This document shows, piece by piece, positions 15,571 to 23,554 of a stretch of 64,000 nucleotides of DNA. Source of the DNA: Streptomyces sp. MA5143a (lineage in GTDB: Bacteria > Actinomycetota > Actinomycetes > Streptomycetales > Streptomycetaceae); NCBI RefSeq assembly GCF_900290235.1, contig NZ_OLMK01000021.1, forward strand, positions 79,551-143,550, read 5' to 3'. Within the stretch, counting starts at the first letter, position 1. The number at the start of each line of letters is the position of its first letter. The position numbers and the translations under genes were made by a program. The notes under the pieces are model-generated. The model did no database searches, was not told the origin of the DNA, and saw only the letters and a program-made list of their open reading frames with translations.

Positions 15571-16656
15571 TCAGAACGTCACTACCGCCCGACCCCCCTT
15601 GCCCGCGCGCATGTTGTCGAAGGCTGCCGGGATGTCGTCCAGCGAGATGCGGTCCGTGACCAGTGCGCCGAGGTCGAGGCGGCCGGCCCGGACATGGTCG
15701 GCCAGGGCCGGCAGGTCCCGTGCCGGGTCGGAGTTGCCGTACACGCAGCCGGACAGGGTGCGGCCCCAGTGGAAGATCTCCAGCGCGTTGAAGGTGACCT
15801 GCTGTTCCTTGCCGCCGATCCCCACGACCGTCGTGCGCCCGCCCCGCCGCGTGGACTCCCAGGCCGTACGGATCGTCACCGCCCGCCCCACGCACTCCAC
15901 GGCGACATCGACCCCCTGCTTCCCGGTCAGCGCCCGGATCTCGCGGGCGGTGTCCTCGGAGGCGACGACGAAGTCCGTGGCCCCGGCCGCTCGCGCCAGC
16001 TCCTCCTTCGCCGGGGAGACGTCCACCGCCACGATGCGTGACGCGCCCGCGATCCGCGCCGCCTGGAGCGCCGCGAGGCCCACTCCGCCCGCGCCGAACA
16101 CGGCGACGGTCTCGCCCTCCCGCACCCGCGCCGAGTGGTGCACCGCCCCGTACCCGGTCAGGACGGCGCAGCCGAGGAGCGCCGCGTCGGTGAGCGGAAT
16201 GCCGTCCGGGGCGGGGAGCACGCACCCGGCGGCCACCACCGTCTCCTCCGCGAACGCCGCCACGTTCAGGCCGGGGTGGAGGTCCGTGCCGTCGGAGGCG
16301 CGGCGGGCGTACACGTCGCCGACGCCGGCCAGCGCGTTCGCGCACAGCCACACCTCCCCGAGCGAGCAGGCATGGCAACTCCCGCAGGACGGGGCCCAGT
16401 TGAGGACGACACCGGCGCCGGGCGAGACATGGGTGACCCCCTCCCCCACGGCCAGTACCGTCCCCGCGCCCTCGTGGCCCAGCACGGCGGGCACCGGCAC
16501 CCGCATCGTCCCGTCGGACAGCGACAGGTCGGAGTGACAGACCCCGGCGGCGGCGAGCCGCACCCGGACCTGGCCGGGACCGGGCTCCGGCAGCTCGATC
16601 TCGGCGATCTCCAACGGCGCCCCGACGGCGGGCAGTACGGCGGCTCGAACGGTCAT
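15571..16656 (-). CDS. zinc-dependent alcohol dehydrogenase, class III-like
   Basis: A 361-residue medium-chain dehydrogenase. Catalytic zinc ligands are visible in AAGVCHSDLSL and GHEGAG; the structural zinc is bound by CGSCHACSLGEVWLC. The NAD-binding Rossmann motif is VFGAGGVGLAALQAA, followed by the acidic residue in IVAVDVSPAK that favours NAD over NADP. The ATG preceded by GGGAG was preferred to an upstream in-frame start. The gene follows the aldehyde dehydrogenase gene after 117 bp on the same strand, so an alcohol is probably oxidised in two steps to a carboxylate. The alcohol is not identifiable. Confidence 0.92.
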   Translation of the reverse strand: MTVRAAVLPAVGAPLEIAEIELPEPGPGQVRVRLAAAGVCHSDLSLSDGTMRVPVPAVLGHEGAGTVLAVGEGVTHVSPGAGVVLNWAPSCGSCHACSLGEVWLCANALAGVGDVYARRASDGTDLHPGLNVAAFAEETVVAAGCVLPAPDGIPLTDAALLGCAVLTGYGAVHHSARVREGETVAVFGAGGVGLAALQAARIAGASRIVAVDVSPAKEELARAAGATDFVVASEDTAREIRALTGKQGVDVAVECVGRAVTIRTAWESTRRGGRTTVVGIGGKEQQVTFNALEIFHWGRTLSGCVYGNSDPARDLPALADHVRAGRLDLGALVTDRISLDDIPAAFDNMRAGKGGRAVVTF

Positions 16657-16733
16657 GACGGAACGACTCTCCCAGGGCGATGGCAACGGGCGACGGCAAC
16701 GGCAGCGGGCGGGGGCGCCCGCCGGCGGGACCG

Positions 16734-16791
16734 GAACTGGAGGGACCAGAACTGGAGGGACCAGAACGGGAGGCTAGAACTGGAGGGACTT
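16734..16791. repeat. 15-bp tandem repeats at the aldehyde dehydrogenase 3' end
   Basis: GAACTGGAGGGACCA occurs twice, then a 13-bp degenerate copy that contains the stop codon complement, then GAACTGGAGGGACTT, which encodes the last residues SLQF. The end of the gene has thus been repeated about three times beyond its stop. Confidence 0.8.
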
Positions 16792-18162
16792 GGTCTGGAG
16801 GTATTCGGCCAGACCGTGGGCGCCGAGTTCACGGCCGACCCCCGACTGCTTGTAGCCACCGAAGGGTGCCCGCGGGTTGAAGCGGCCGCCGTTGATGTCG
16901 ACCTGGCCGGTGTCCATGCGGCGGGCGAAGGCGACCGCCTCGGCCTCGTCGGCGGCCCAGACGGCACCGGCGAGCCCGTACACCGTGCCGTTGGCGATGC
17001 GCAGGGCGTCCTCCTCGTCCTCGTAGCGGAGGACGCACAGCACGGGGCCGAAGATCTCCTCCTGGGCGACGGTCATCTCGGGGGTCACGTCGGCCAGGAC
17101 GGTGGGGCTCACGAAGTAGCCCTGCTCGCGCGGGGATTCGGGGCCTCCGGCGGCCGGCCGGGCGCCCTCGGCGAGACCCTTCTCGATGTATCCGCGCACC
17201 CGGTCCCGCTGCTTGGAGCTGACGAGCGGGCCGAGGCGCTCGCCGTACTTCGCGGCGGCGGTCGCGGCCAGCTCGACCGCCTCCTCGTACTGGGAGGCAT
17301 GCACCAGCATCCGGGTCCAGGCGCTGCACGTCTGGCCCGAGTTGGACATGACGTTGGCGACGCCGACGTTGACGGCCTTGGCGAGGTCGGCGCTCGGGAG
17401 GATGACGTTGGCGGACTTGCCGCCGAGCTCCAGGGCCACCCGCTTGATCGCCGCGCCCGCGGTGGCGCCGATGCCGCGGCCGACGGCCGTGGAGCCGGTG
17501 AAGGACACCATGTCGACGCCGTCGTGCGCGGCGAGTGCCTGCCCGGCGACCGCGCCGAGACCGGTGACCAGGTTGAACACCCCTGCGGGCACCCCCGCCT
17601 CGTGCACGGCCTCCGCGAACAGCTGGGCGACGAGCGGGGTGTCCTCGGCGGGCTTCAGGACGACCGTGCAGCCCGCCGCGAGCGCCGGGGCGACCTTGGC
17701 GACGATCTGGTGCAGCGGGTAGTTCCAGGGGGTGATCGCGCCGACGACGCCGATGGGCTCGTGGAACACGGTCGAGTTGCCGACCCTCTCCTCGAAGCGT
17801 TGCGTCGCGGCGAGTTCGGCGTACGAGCCCGCGACCGTGATCGGCAGGTCGGCGTGCACCTTCTGGGAGAACGGCAGCGGCGAGCCGAGCTCCGCCGTCA
17901 CCGTCTCGGCGATCTCCTCCCGGCGCGCGGCGAGCGCGTCCCGCAGCGCGCCGATCACCCCGCCGCGCTCGGCGGGCGGCGTGGCGGCCCAACCCGGCAG
18001 GGCCGCCCGTGCGGCGCGTACGGCGGCGTCGACGTCCTCGGCGGTGCCGGCGGGGACCCGGCCGATCACCTGCTCGTCGGCCGGGTTCACCACCTCGATC
18101 GTGTCGGTGCCGGCGGCGGGCCGCCAGTCGCCGCCGATGTACATGCCGTCGTGTGCCTTCAT
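16774..18162 (-). CDS. NAD-dependent aldehyde dehydrogenase
   Basis: A 462-residue ALDH-superfamily enzyme oxidising an aldehyde to its acid. The motifs are complete: GAITPWNYPLHQ for cofactor binding, FTGSTAVGRGI, the catalytic Glu in LELGGKS, the catalytic Cys in NSGQTCSAWTR, and EEIFGPVL near the C-terminus. It is first in an operon with the zinc alcohol dehydrogenase. Forty-two base pairs upstream lies AACTAGCTCTGATAGTT, almost identical to the operator between the acyl-CoA dehydrogenase and its TetR gene 6 kb away, so the same TetR probably controls this operon. Confidence 0.94.
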   Translation of the reverse strand: MKAHDGMYIGGDWRPAAGTDTIEVVNPADEQVIGRVPAGTAEDVDAAVRAARAALPGWAATPPAERGGVIGALRDALAARREEIAETVTAELGSPLPFSQKVHADLPITVAGSYAELAATQRFEERVGNSTVFHEPIGVVGAITPWNYPLHQIVAKVAPALAAGCTVVLKPAEDTPLVAQLFAEAVHEAGVPAGVFNLVTGLGAVAGQALAAHDGVDMVSFTGSTAVGRGIGATAGAAIKRVALELGGKSANVILPSADLAKAVNVGVANVMSNSGQTCSAWTRMLVHASQYEEAVELAATAAAKYGERLGPLVSSKQRDRVRGYIEKGLAEGARPAAGGPESPREQGYFVSPTVLADVTPEMTVAQEEIFGPVLCVLRYEDEEDALRIANGTVYGLAGAVWAADEAEAVAFARRMDTGQVDINGGRFNPRAPFGGYKQSGVGRELGAHGLAEYLQTKSLQF

Positions 18163-18203
18163 CGTGGTGCCTTCCGCTGCGCCGCCGAGTGGTCCGCACC
18201 AAA

Positions 18204-18220
18204 AACTAGCTCTGATAGTT
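18204..18220. promoter_or_regulatory. operator copy 2 before the aldehyde dehydrogenase gene
   Basis: AACTAGCTCTGATAGTT lies in a larger symmetrical site: AAAACTA and TAGTTTT are perfect 7-bp arms with a 7-bp spacer. It matches the site at 12213-12229 in 14 of 17 positions. Confidence 0.7.
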
Positions 18221-18294
18221 TTCCGGCACCAGAGCGGAGGGCTGTGACGACCGCCCCGCCCGCGCCCCGTCCGCGCCCCGTCCGAGGGTCCGCC

Positions 18295-18795
18295 TCAGAA
18301 GTCGACGCGTGTACGGTCGTCCACCCTGGCCACCGCCTCCTGGCCGAAGGCCTTCCGGTAGTCGACGCGGATCTCCTCGATCTTCCGGTGGCCGGCGGTG
18401 GCGGCCGACACCGGGTACAGCAGGGTCAGCTCGTACGACCGTTCCGTCTCGATGACGCCGTTCGCGTCCCGCCACTGGCCGCGCCCCTGCTGCACGGTGA
18501 GCCCGTCCGGGAAGCCGGGTGTGACCTCCTGATCGACGAAGTCCATGAACTCCTCGTCGGTGACGGCCGGTCCGCCGTCGGGCCGCTCCGTGCCGAAGAA
18601 CAGCCGGGTCTCGATGTACGGGGCCCCGCGCCCGGGCGCCACGACGGGACCGGAGGAGACGTCGTCGGCGAGGGTGGCGTACGCCGTCGGGGCCCCGACG
18701 GCGAGCAGGCAGGCGGCCGCCGCGAGGGCGACGCGGGGGCGGATGAGGTGCCGGGCGAGGGCGGGGCGCCGGGTACGGGCGGGGTTCGAGGTCAT
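18295..18795 (-). CDS. DUF3574 domain secreted or membrane-anchored protein
   Basis: A 166-residue protein beginning MTSNPARTRRPALARHLIRPR, then a hydrophobic signal or anchor (VALAAAACLLAVGAPTAYA). The rest is one DUF3574 domain, recognisable by YIETRLFFGTERPDGGPAVTDEEF and GVIETERSYELTLLYP. The function of the family is unknown. The ATG 171 bases inside the longest frame was chosen because it begins just before the signal segment and the upstream residues are low-quality. It is on the same strand as the sortase genes upstream but separated by 167 bp. Confidence 0.85.
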   Translation of the reverse strand: MTSNPARTRRPALARHLIRPRVALAAAACLLAVGAPTAYATLADDVSSGPVVAPGRGAPYIETRLFFGTERPDGGPAVTDEEFMDFVDQEVTPGFPDGLTVQQGRGQWRDANGVIETERSYELTLLYPVSAATAGHRKIEEIRVDYRKAFGQEAVARVDDRTRVDF

Positions 18796-18962
18796 GCCCA
18801 CACCTGTAACGGAACCGCCGACTCCGGGACGTCGGCCGCGCCGGAGCCGGACCGAGCGTGCGCCCGTACGCCCCCGAAGCCGCCGAGAAGCCGCCCCCCA
18901 ACTCCCCGCGCCCCGGTCCCCTCTGTGCCTGGTGCCGGTTGCCGCCTCCGCGCGGGCCCCGA

Positions 18963-19982
18963 TCACCCCCTTCCCGCGGCGCCTCGGACGTCCGTGAGGT
19001 GGGCGAAGACGACGACGTTGCTGGCGTAGCCCTTCCTCCGGTCGTACACCCCGCCGCAGGTGATCAGGCGCAGCTCGGGGCGGTTCCGGGTGCCGTAGAC
19101 GAGCTCGTTGGGGAAGTGGGCCTTCTCGTACGTCTTCACGGCGTCCACCGTGTAGACGGCGGTACGGCCGTCGGCGCGTCGGACCTCGACGACACGGCCG
19201 CGTTCGACCATGTCCAGCGCGGCGAACACGGCCGGTCCCGTCCGGGTGTCGCGATGGCCGACCACGACCGCCGTACCGGGGCCACCGGGCGCGGGGCCCG
19301 CCGCGTACCAGCCGACCAGCTTCGGGCTGGCGTCCGGCGGTGCGGGCAGCCGCCCCTCGCGGTCGAGGCGGAGTTCCACGACCGGGGCCTTGATACCGAG
19401 GTAGGGGATGCTGACGGTCTTCGCCGGCGAGTGCGCAAGCGGTCGGGGCCCGGCGGGGCCGCCCGGCTTCGCCGACGGGTCGGTGGTGGGGCGGGCCGTC
19501 GCCCTCGAAGGCGATCCGGGCACCCCCGGTCCACCGGCCCCGTCAGGCCTCCCGGAGGCCACCGCGCCTCCCGCCGCCGACGCGGCACCCTCCCCCGGAC
19601 GCCCGCCGGGCGCCGCCCCGGCCCCGGACGGCATCCCAGGCGCGGACCCGGCCTTCGACGGCATCCCGGTCCCCGAAGGCACCCCGGGTTCCGTGGTCGC
19701 GTCCGGTGGTGTGGGGGGCGTGGTCGCCGTCGTGGGACGTGCCGTGGGCGACGGCGTGGGGCGCGGGGGTGGGGAGTACCAGGGCGCCGGAGCACGCGAT
19801 GTCCCCGCATCGCGCGCCCCCTGGGCCCCGGCGAGGTCGGCCCCGTGCGGGCCGCCCCGCTCCTCGTCCTTCGCCCAGTTCGCGACGCTCACCACCAGCA
19901 CGACGGTCAGCACGATCGTCCGGGTGAGGCGGTAGGCGCGCGTCCGGTGCCAGGGCCGCGGGGCGCCTCTACGCGGCGCCAT
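18963..19982 (-). CDS. class F sortase
   Basis: A 339-residue membrane-anchored transpeptidase-type protein. A single N-terminal helix (TIVLTVVLVVSVANWA) is followed by a long Pro/Ala/Gly linker of about 140 residues, then the sortase barrel from VSIPYLGIKAPVVEL. Catalytic His is near 243 (VVVGHRDT) and Cys near 309 (LITCGGVY). Class F sortases of actinobacteria are poorly characterised; related sortases attach surface proteins to peptidoglycan. Its start overlaps the end of the preceding surface protein gene by 14 bp, so the pair is co-translated and that protein is the first candidate partner. The long linker would reach across the wall. Confidence 0.92.
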   Translation of the reverse strand: MAPRRGAPRPWHRTRAYRLTRTIVLTVVLVVSVANWAKDEERGGPHGADLAGAQGARDAGTSRAPAPWYSPPPRPTPSPTARPTTATTPPTPPDATTEPGVPSGTGMPSKAGSAPGMPSGAGAAPGGRPGEGAASAAGGAVASGRPDGAGGPGVPGSPSRATARPTTDPSAKPGGPAGPRPLAHSPAKTVSIPYLGIKAPVVELRLDREGRLPAPPDASPKLVGWYAAGPAPGGPGTAVVVGHRDTRTGPAVFAALDMVERGRVVEVRRADGRTAVYTVDAVKTYEKAHFPNELVYGTRNRPELRLITCGGVYDRRKGYASNVVVFAHLTDVRGAAGRG

Positions 19983-20568
19983 CGGCGCGACGACGGCGCA
20001 GCCGCAGATAGGCGACCCCGCCCACCGCGGCGAGGCCCACGGCGGCCGTCCCGACGACCGGGGAGAAGTCCTTGGTCATGGCGAGGCCACCGCCGCCGGC
20101 CGGCGGGCCGCCGTTGGGCGCGACGGGGCAGTTCACGTTGAAGTCCTTGAACTTGGGCGCGGCCGTCTCGCCGACGATCCGCCAGGTCAGCCGGTAGTCG
20201 CCCTCCTGGAAACGCACGGCACCCTCGGGGGTCACCGGCGGGGTGTAGCCGCTGCCGTCGTCCGCCAGCGCGATGGCGCCCTCGGCGACGGGGTTGGGGA
20301 CCGCGGCGGGCGGCAGCTTGTCGATGCTCCAGGCGATGCTCTGTCCCGCGCGGAAGTTGAACGCGGCCAGATAGAAGTCGCAGACGTTCGGCTGGTGGCG
20401 CTGGTTGCTGAACGGGAAGCCCACCCGGTGGATCTTGACGTCGGGGTCGCCCGGCGCCGCGACGGCGGCCGGTGCCGAGATCATGGTGGCTCCCATGGCG
20501 GTGAGCGTCGCGAGGACGGCGGCACTCGCGCGTGCTCCGGCGCGGCGGGGGCGGGACGAGGTGGACAT
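19969..20568 (-). CDS. membrane-anchored surface protein with LAMTK sorting-like tail
   Basis: A 199-residue exported protein. A signal peptide (to about residue 38, ending AVAA) precedes an ectodomain of about 110 residues with two cysteines, C63 and C147, that could form a disulfide. The C-terminus has the layout of a sorting signal: LAMTK (162-166), a hydrophobic stretch (FSPVVGTAAVGLAAVGGVAYL) and RLRRRR. The motif differs from the LAxTG of class E substrates only by Lys in place of Gly. It overlaps a class F sortase gene. GGAGG precedes the ATG, and a large palindrome lies in the leader. Whether it is a sortase substrate or simply membrane-held is open. Confidence 0.8.
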   Translation of the reverse strand: MSTSSRPRRAGARASAAVLATLTAMGATMISAPAAVAAPGDPDVKIHRVGFPFSNQRHQPNVCDFYLAAFNFRAGQSIAWSIDKLPPAAVPNPVAEGAIALADDGSGYTPPVTPEGAVRFQEGDYRLTWRIVGETAAPKFKDFNVNCPVAPNGGPPAGGGGLAMTKDFSPVVGTAAVGLAAVGGVAYLRLRRRRADGAA

Positions 20569-20579
20569 GCAAGACCTCC

Positions 20580-20621
20580 GAGTCAGGTGATTGTCATACA
20601 AATCACGCTTTCACCTGACTC
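20580..20621. promoter_or_regulatory. 11-bp inverted repeat in the leader of the sortase operon
   Basis: GAGTCAGGTGA and TCACCTGACTC are perfect arms separated by 20 bp; GTGATT and AATCAC form a smaller alternative stem inside. In the transcript the second arm would end directly against the GGAGG ribosome binding site. Confidence 0.6.
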
Positions 20622-20668
20622 TCTGTCACATCACGGGGAAGACGGCGGGAGCCGCGCCTCACGCACCG

Positions 20669-21922
20669 TCAGATGTCCCTCTTCCGGCTCAAGACCGCCC
20701 CGATCCGGGAGCCGCGCCGCCCGGCGGAACGCTCCTTCCCTCCGCTCCTCCGGGCCGGGGCGACCGGGGAGCGCAGGGCGATCCCCGACGACACCAGCAG
20801 CAGCGCGCCGAGCATCACGAACGGCGCGGCCACTCCCGCGACACCTGCGACCAGACCCGCCGCGGCCGGCGCCGCGACCTGCCCGAGCCGGTTGCCCGTG
20901 AGCCGGAGCGCGAGGGCGGTGGAGCGGGCCGCGTCCGGGGCGGCGTGCACGACCGTCGTCATGGACAGCGGCTGCCCGACCCCGAGGCAGAAGCCGAGCG
21001 CGGCGAGCATCAGGGCCAGCGCCCACACGGGCACCGGCACCGCGAGCCCCGCGCACAGTACGGCCCCGAGCACACAGGTCACGGTGAGCAGGGCGGTCCG
21101 GCCGAGCCACCGCAGCATGGGTGTCATCACCAGACGGCAGGCGATGGTGGCGGCGGCGCGCAGACTCAGCAGGAGGCCGATGACGGACGGCGCGATGCCC
21201 CGGTCCTCCCCGACGACCGGGAGGTAGGCGGTCAGGATGTCGGTCGCCGACAGCACCGCGAGGCTGATGAGGATGCCGCCGGGCACTCCTCTGGTGCGCA
21301 GGATGCGGTGCACGGGGACCCGGTCGCCCTGCTCGGTGCGGGACTCGGGGTCCACGGGGCGCTCTATGCGCCACAGCGAGGTGAACGCGACCGCCGCCCC
21401 CGCGCCGGCCACCACCAGCGCCAGGGCGCTGGTCCGTGCCATGTCCGGGCCGCCGATGACGGCGCCCGCGGCGACCGGGCCGATCAGCTGGCCGAGGGAG
21501 GCGCCGATGGTGAAGTGGCCGAAGTTGCGGTCGTGTTCGTGCGGCGCGGACTGCCGGGCGACCAGCGACTGGGCGCCGATGACGAAGGAGAGGTGGCCGA
21601 GGCCCATCACCCCGCTCCAGACGGCCATCGTCACCAGGGAGTTCGCCAGACCGCTCAGGGCGCAGCCACCGGCGATGAGAACGACACCGACGGGCAGCAG
21701 GGGCGCGCACCGCCCCTGGTCGGTCCTGCGGCCGAGCGGGACGGCGGCGAACAGCGGGAGCAGGGCGTAGCCCCCCGCGATCACACCGATCGCCCGCTCG
21801 TCGGCGCCCAGCGCGAGGGCCCGGTAGGAGACGGCGGGCCGCGCCATCGACACCGCCCCCTGCGCGAAGCTGAAGGCGATGACGAGACGAAGCAGCCAGC
21901 CGCGATTCCTGCCGGGCCTCAC
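20669..21922 (-). CDS. MFS transporter
   Basis: A 417-residue permease of about twelve helices. The GTG start follows AAGGAGG by nine bases; upstream in-frame sequence reads through another gene's complement and is not coding. It contains RPAVSYRALALGADERAIGVIAGGYALLPLFAAVPLGRRTDQG, the family's loop 2-3 region with a GRRTD motif. The group resembles multidrug or sugar-type efflux MFS proteins; the substrate is unknown. It follows the CitMHS gene by 53 bp on the same strand, suggesting one operon. The tail is highly basic (RRSGGKERSAGRRGSR). Confidence 0.88.
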   Translation of the reverse strand: MRPGRNRGWLLRLVIAFSFAQGAVSMARPAVSYRALALGADERAIGVIAGGYALLPLFAAVPLGRRTDQGRCAPLLPVGVVLIAGGCALSGLANSLVTMAVWSGVMGLGHLSFVIGAQSLVARQSAPHEHDRNFGHFTIGASLGQLIGPVAAGAVIGGPDMARTSALALVVAGAGAAVAFTSLWRIERPVDPESRTEQGDRVPVHRILRTRGVPGGILISLAVLSATDILTAYLPVVGEDRGIAPSVIGLLLSLRAAATIACRLVMTPMLRWLGRTALLTVTCVLGAVLCAGLAVPVPVWALALMLAALGFCLGVGQPLSMTTVVHAAPDAARSTALALRLTGNRLGQVAAPAAAGLVAGVAGVAAPFVMLGALLLVSSGIALRSPVAPARRSGGKERSAGRRGSRIGAVLSRKRDI

Positions 21923-21975
21923 GATGACGTTCCTCCTTGACTCGGCCGACGGGGCCGGTCGGCTCGGATGTCGGC

Positions 21976-23433
21976 TCAGATGATGCCCATCAGGATTCCG
22001 GCGCCCAGGATGACCAGCGAGGTGACCGCCGCCCACTTCACGACGAACCGGGTGTGGTCGCCGAACTCGACCTTCGCCATGCCCACGAGGACGTAGACGG
22101 CGGGCACGAGCGGGCTGGACATGTGCAGCGGCTGGCCGACGAGGGAGGCGCGGGCGATCTCCAGGGGCGAGACACCGTGTGCGGCACCGGCCTCGGCGAG
22201 GACCGGCAGGACACCGAAGTAGAAGCCGTCGTTGGACATGAAGTACGTGAGGGGCAGGCTCAGGAAGCCGGTGACGAGGGCCATGTGCGGGCCCATGCCC
22301 TCGGGGATGCCGTCGACGATCCACTTGGCCATGGAGTCGACCATGCCGGTGCCCTGGAGGACGCCGGTGAAGACGGCGGCGGCGAAGACCATGCCGGAGA
22401 CGTTGAGGACGTTGTCGGCGTGGGCGGCGAGCCGGGCCTTCTGGTCGGGGATGTGGGGGAAGTTGACCGTCAGGGCGAGCGCGGCGCCGAGGATGAACAG
22501 CACCGGGATCGGCAGCCACTCCATGATCATGGCGGTGAGCAGCGTGACCGTGAGCAGCGCGTTGAACCAGTACAGCTTGGGGCGCAGCGTCGGGCGGTTC
22601 GGGTCCAGGCCCTGGAGGCGGACGTCGTCGGCGTCGTCGTCCTCGGGGTCGGCGTCCGTGCCGGAGCCGGCGCCGCCGGTGGTCTTCGTCGTACGGACCT
22701 TGTCGTCGCCGGAGCCGGCGGCGGAGGCGCCCGCGCCGACGAGCACGGTCTCCTCGGACTGCTCCTGCTCCTCGTCCTTGACGATCTTGTCCTGCTCCAG
22801 GACCTCGTCGAGGCTCAGCACCCCGAGGCGCTTGCGCTCGCGCAGACCGAGGAAGTAGGCGAGGACGAAGACGAAGAGGAGACCGACGGCGAGCGCCGGG
22901 ATCATCGGGACGAAGATGTCGCCCGCGTCGAGCTTGAGCGCGGTGGCGGCGCGGGCGGTCGGGCCGCCCCAGGGCAGCGTGTTCATCACACCGTTGGCGG
23001 TGGCGGCGACGCCGGTCATGACGACGAGGCTCATCTTCAGGCGCTTGTACAGCGGGTACATCGCCGAGACGGTGATCATGAAGGTGGTGGAGCCGTCGCC
23101 GTCGAGCGAGACGATCGCGGCGAGCAGGGCCGTGCCGATGACGATGCGCAGCGGGTCGGCCTTGCAGAACTTCAGGATGCCTCGGACGATCGGGTCGAAG
23201 AGGCCGACGTCGATCATGAGGCCGAAGTAGACGATGGCGAACATGAGCATCGCGGCGGTGGGCGCGAGGTTGCCCACCCCCTCGATGACGTAGTCGCCGA
23301 GCTTGGCGCCCTTCCCTACGAAGACGCAGAAGAGAGCGGGGATCAGCACGAGCGCCGCGATCGGCGACATCTTCTTCATCATGATCAGGACCAGGAAGGT
23401 CGCGATCATGGCGAAGCCGAGGATGGTCAACAT
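21976..23433 (-). CDS. CitMHS-family citrate-metal transporter
   Basis: A 485-residue permease. It begins MLTILGFAMIATFLVLIMMKKMSPIAALVLIP and has two groups of helices separated by an unusually acidic cytoplasmic loop of about 90 residues (roughly 205-295, with VKDEEQEQSEE and DADPEDDDADD). DGDGSTTFMIT, LPWGGPTARAA and FMSNDGFYFGVLP are typical CitMHS motifs. The family imports citrate complexed with Mg2+ or Ca2+ in symport with protons. No citrate two-component system is adjacent. The MFS gene downstream is probably co-transcribed. Confidence 0.92.
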   Translation of the reverse strand: MLTILGFAMIATFLVLIMMKKMSPIAALVLIPALFCVFVGKGAKLGDYVIEGVGNLAPTAAMLMFAIVYFGLMIDVGLFDPIVRGILKFCKADPLRIVIGTALLAAIVSLDGDGSTTFMITVSAMYPLYKRLKMSLVVMTGVAATANGVMNTLPWGGPTARAATALKLDAGDIFVPMIPALAVGLLFVFVLAYFLGLRERKRLGVLSLDEVLEQDKIVKDEEQEQSEETVLVGAGASAAGSGDDKVRTTKTTGGAGSGTDADPEDDDADDVRLQGLDPNRPTLRPKLYWFNALLTVTLLTAMIMEWLPIPVLFILGAALALTVNFPHIPDQKARLAAHADNVLNVSGMVFAAAVFTGVLQGTGMVDSMAKWIVDGIPEGMGPHMALVTGFLSLPLTYFMSNDGFYFGVLPVLAEAGAAHGVSPLEIARASLVGQPLHMSSPLVPAVYVLVGMAKVEFGDHTRFVVKWAAVTSLVILGAGILMGII

Positions 23434-23554
23434 GTGGATACCTAACGTTCGCCCTTGAACTCCCACCAGGGCACCGGCGGTGCGACGACGTTAGGGCGGC
23501 TCCACAAGCGTTAACAAGACGTTGACATGCGAGCAATAAGCGCAGAACTCCAGG

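Noticed and set aside
20669..23536. A 955-codon frame that seems to fuse the MFS transporter to sequence under the CitMHS gene
   Set aside because: The upstream half is the out-of-frame shadow of CitMHS. A GTG with AAGGAGG at 21922 gives the true MFS start.
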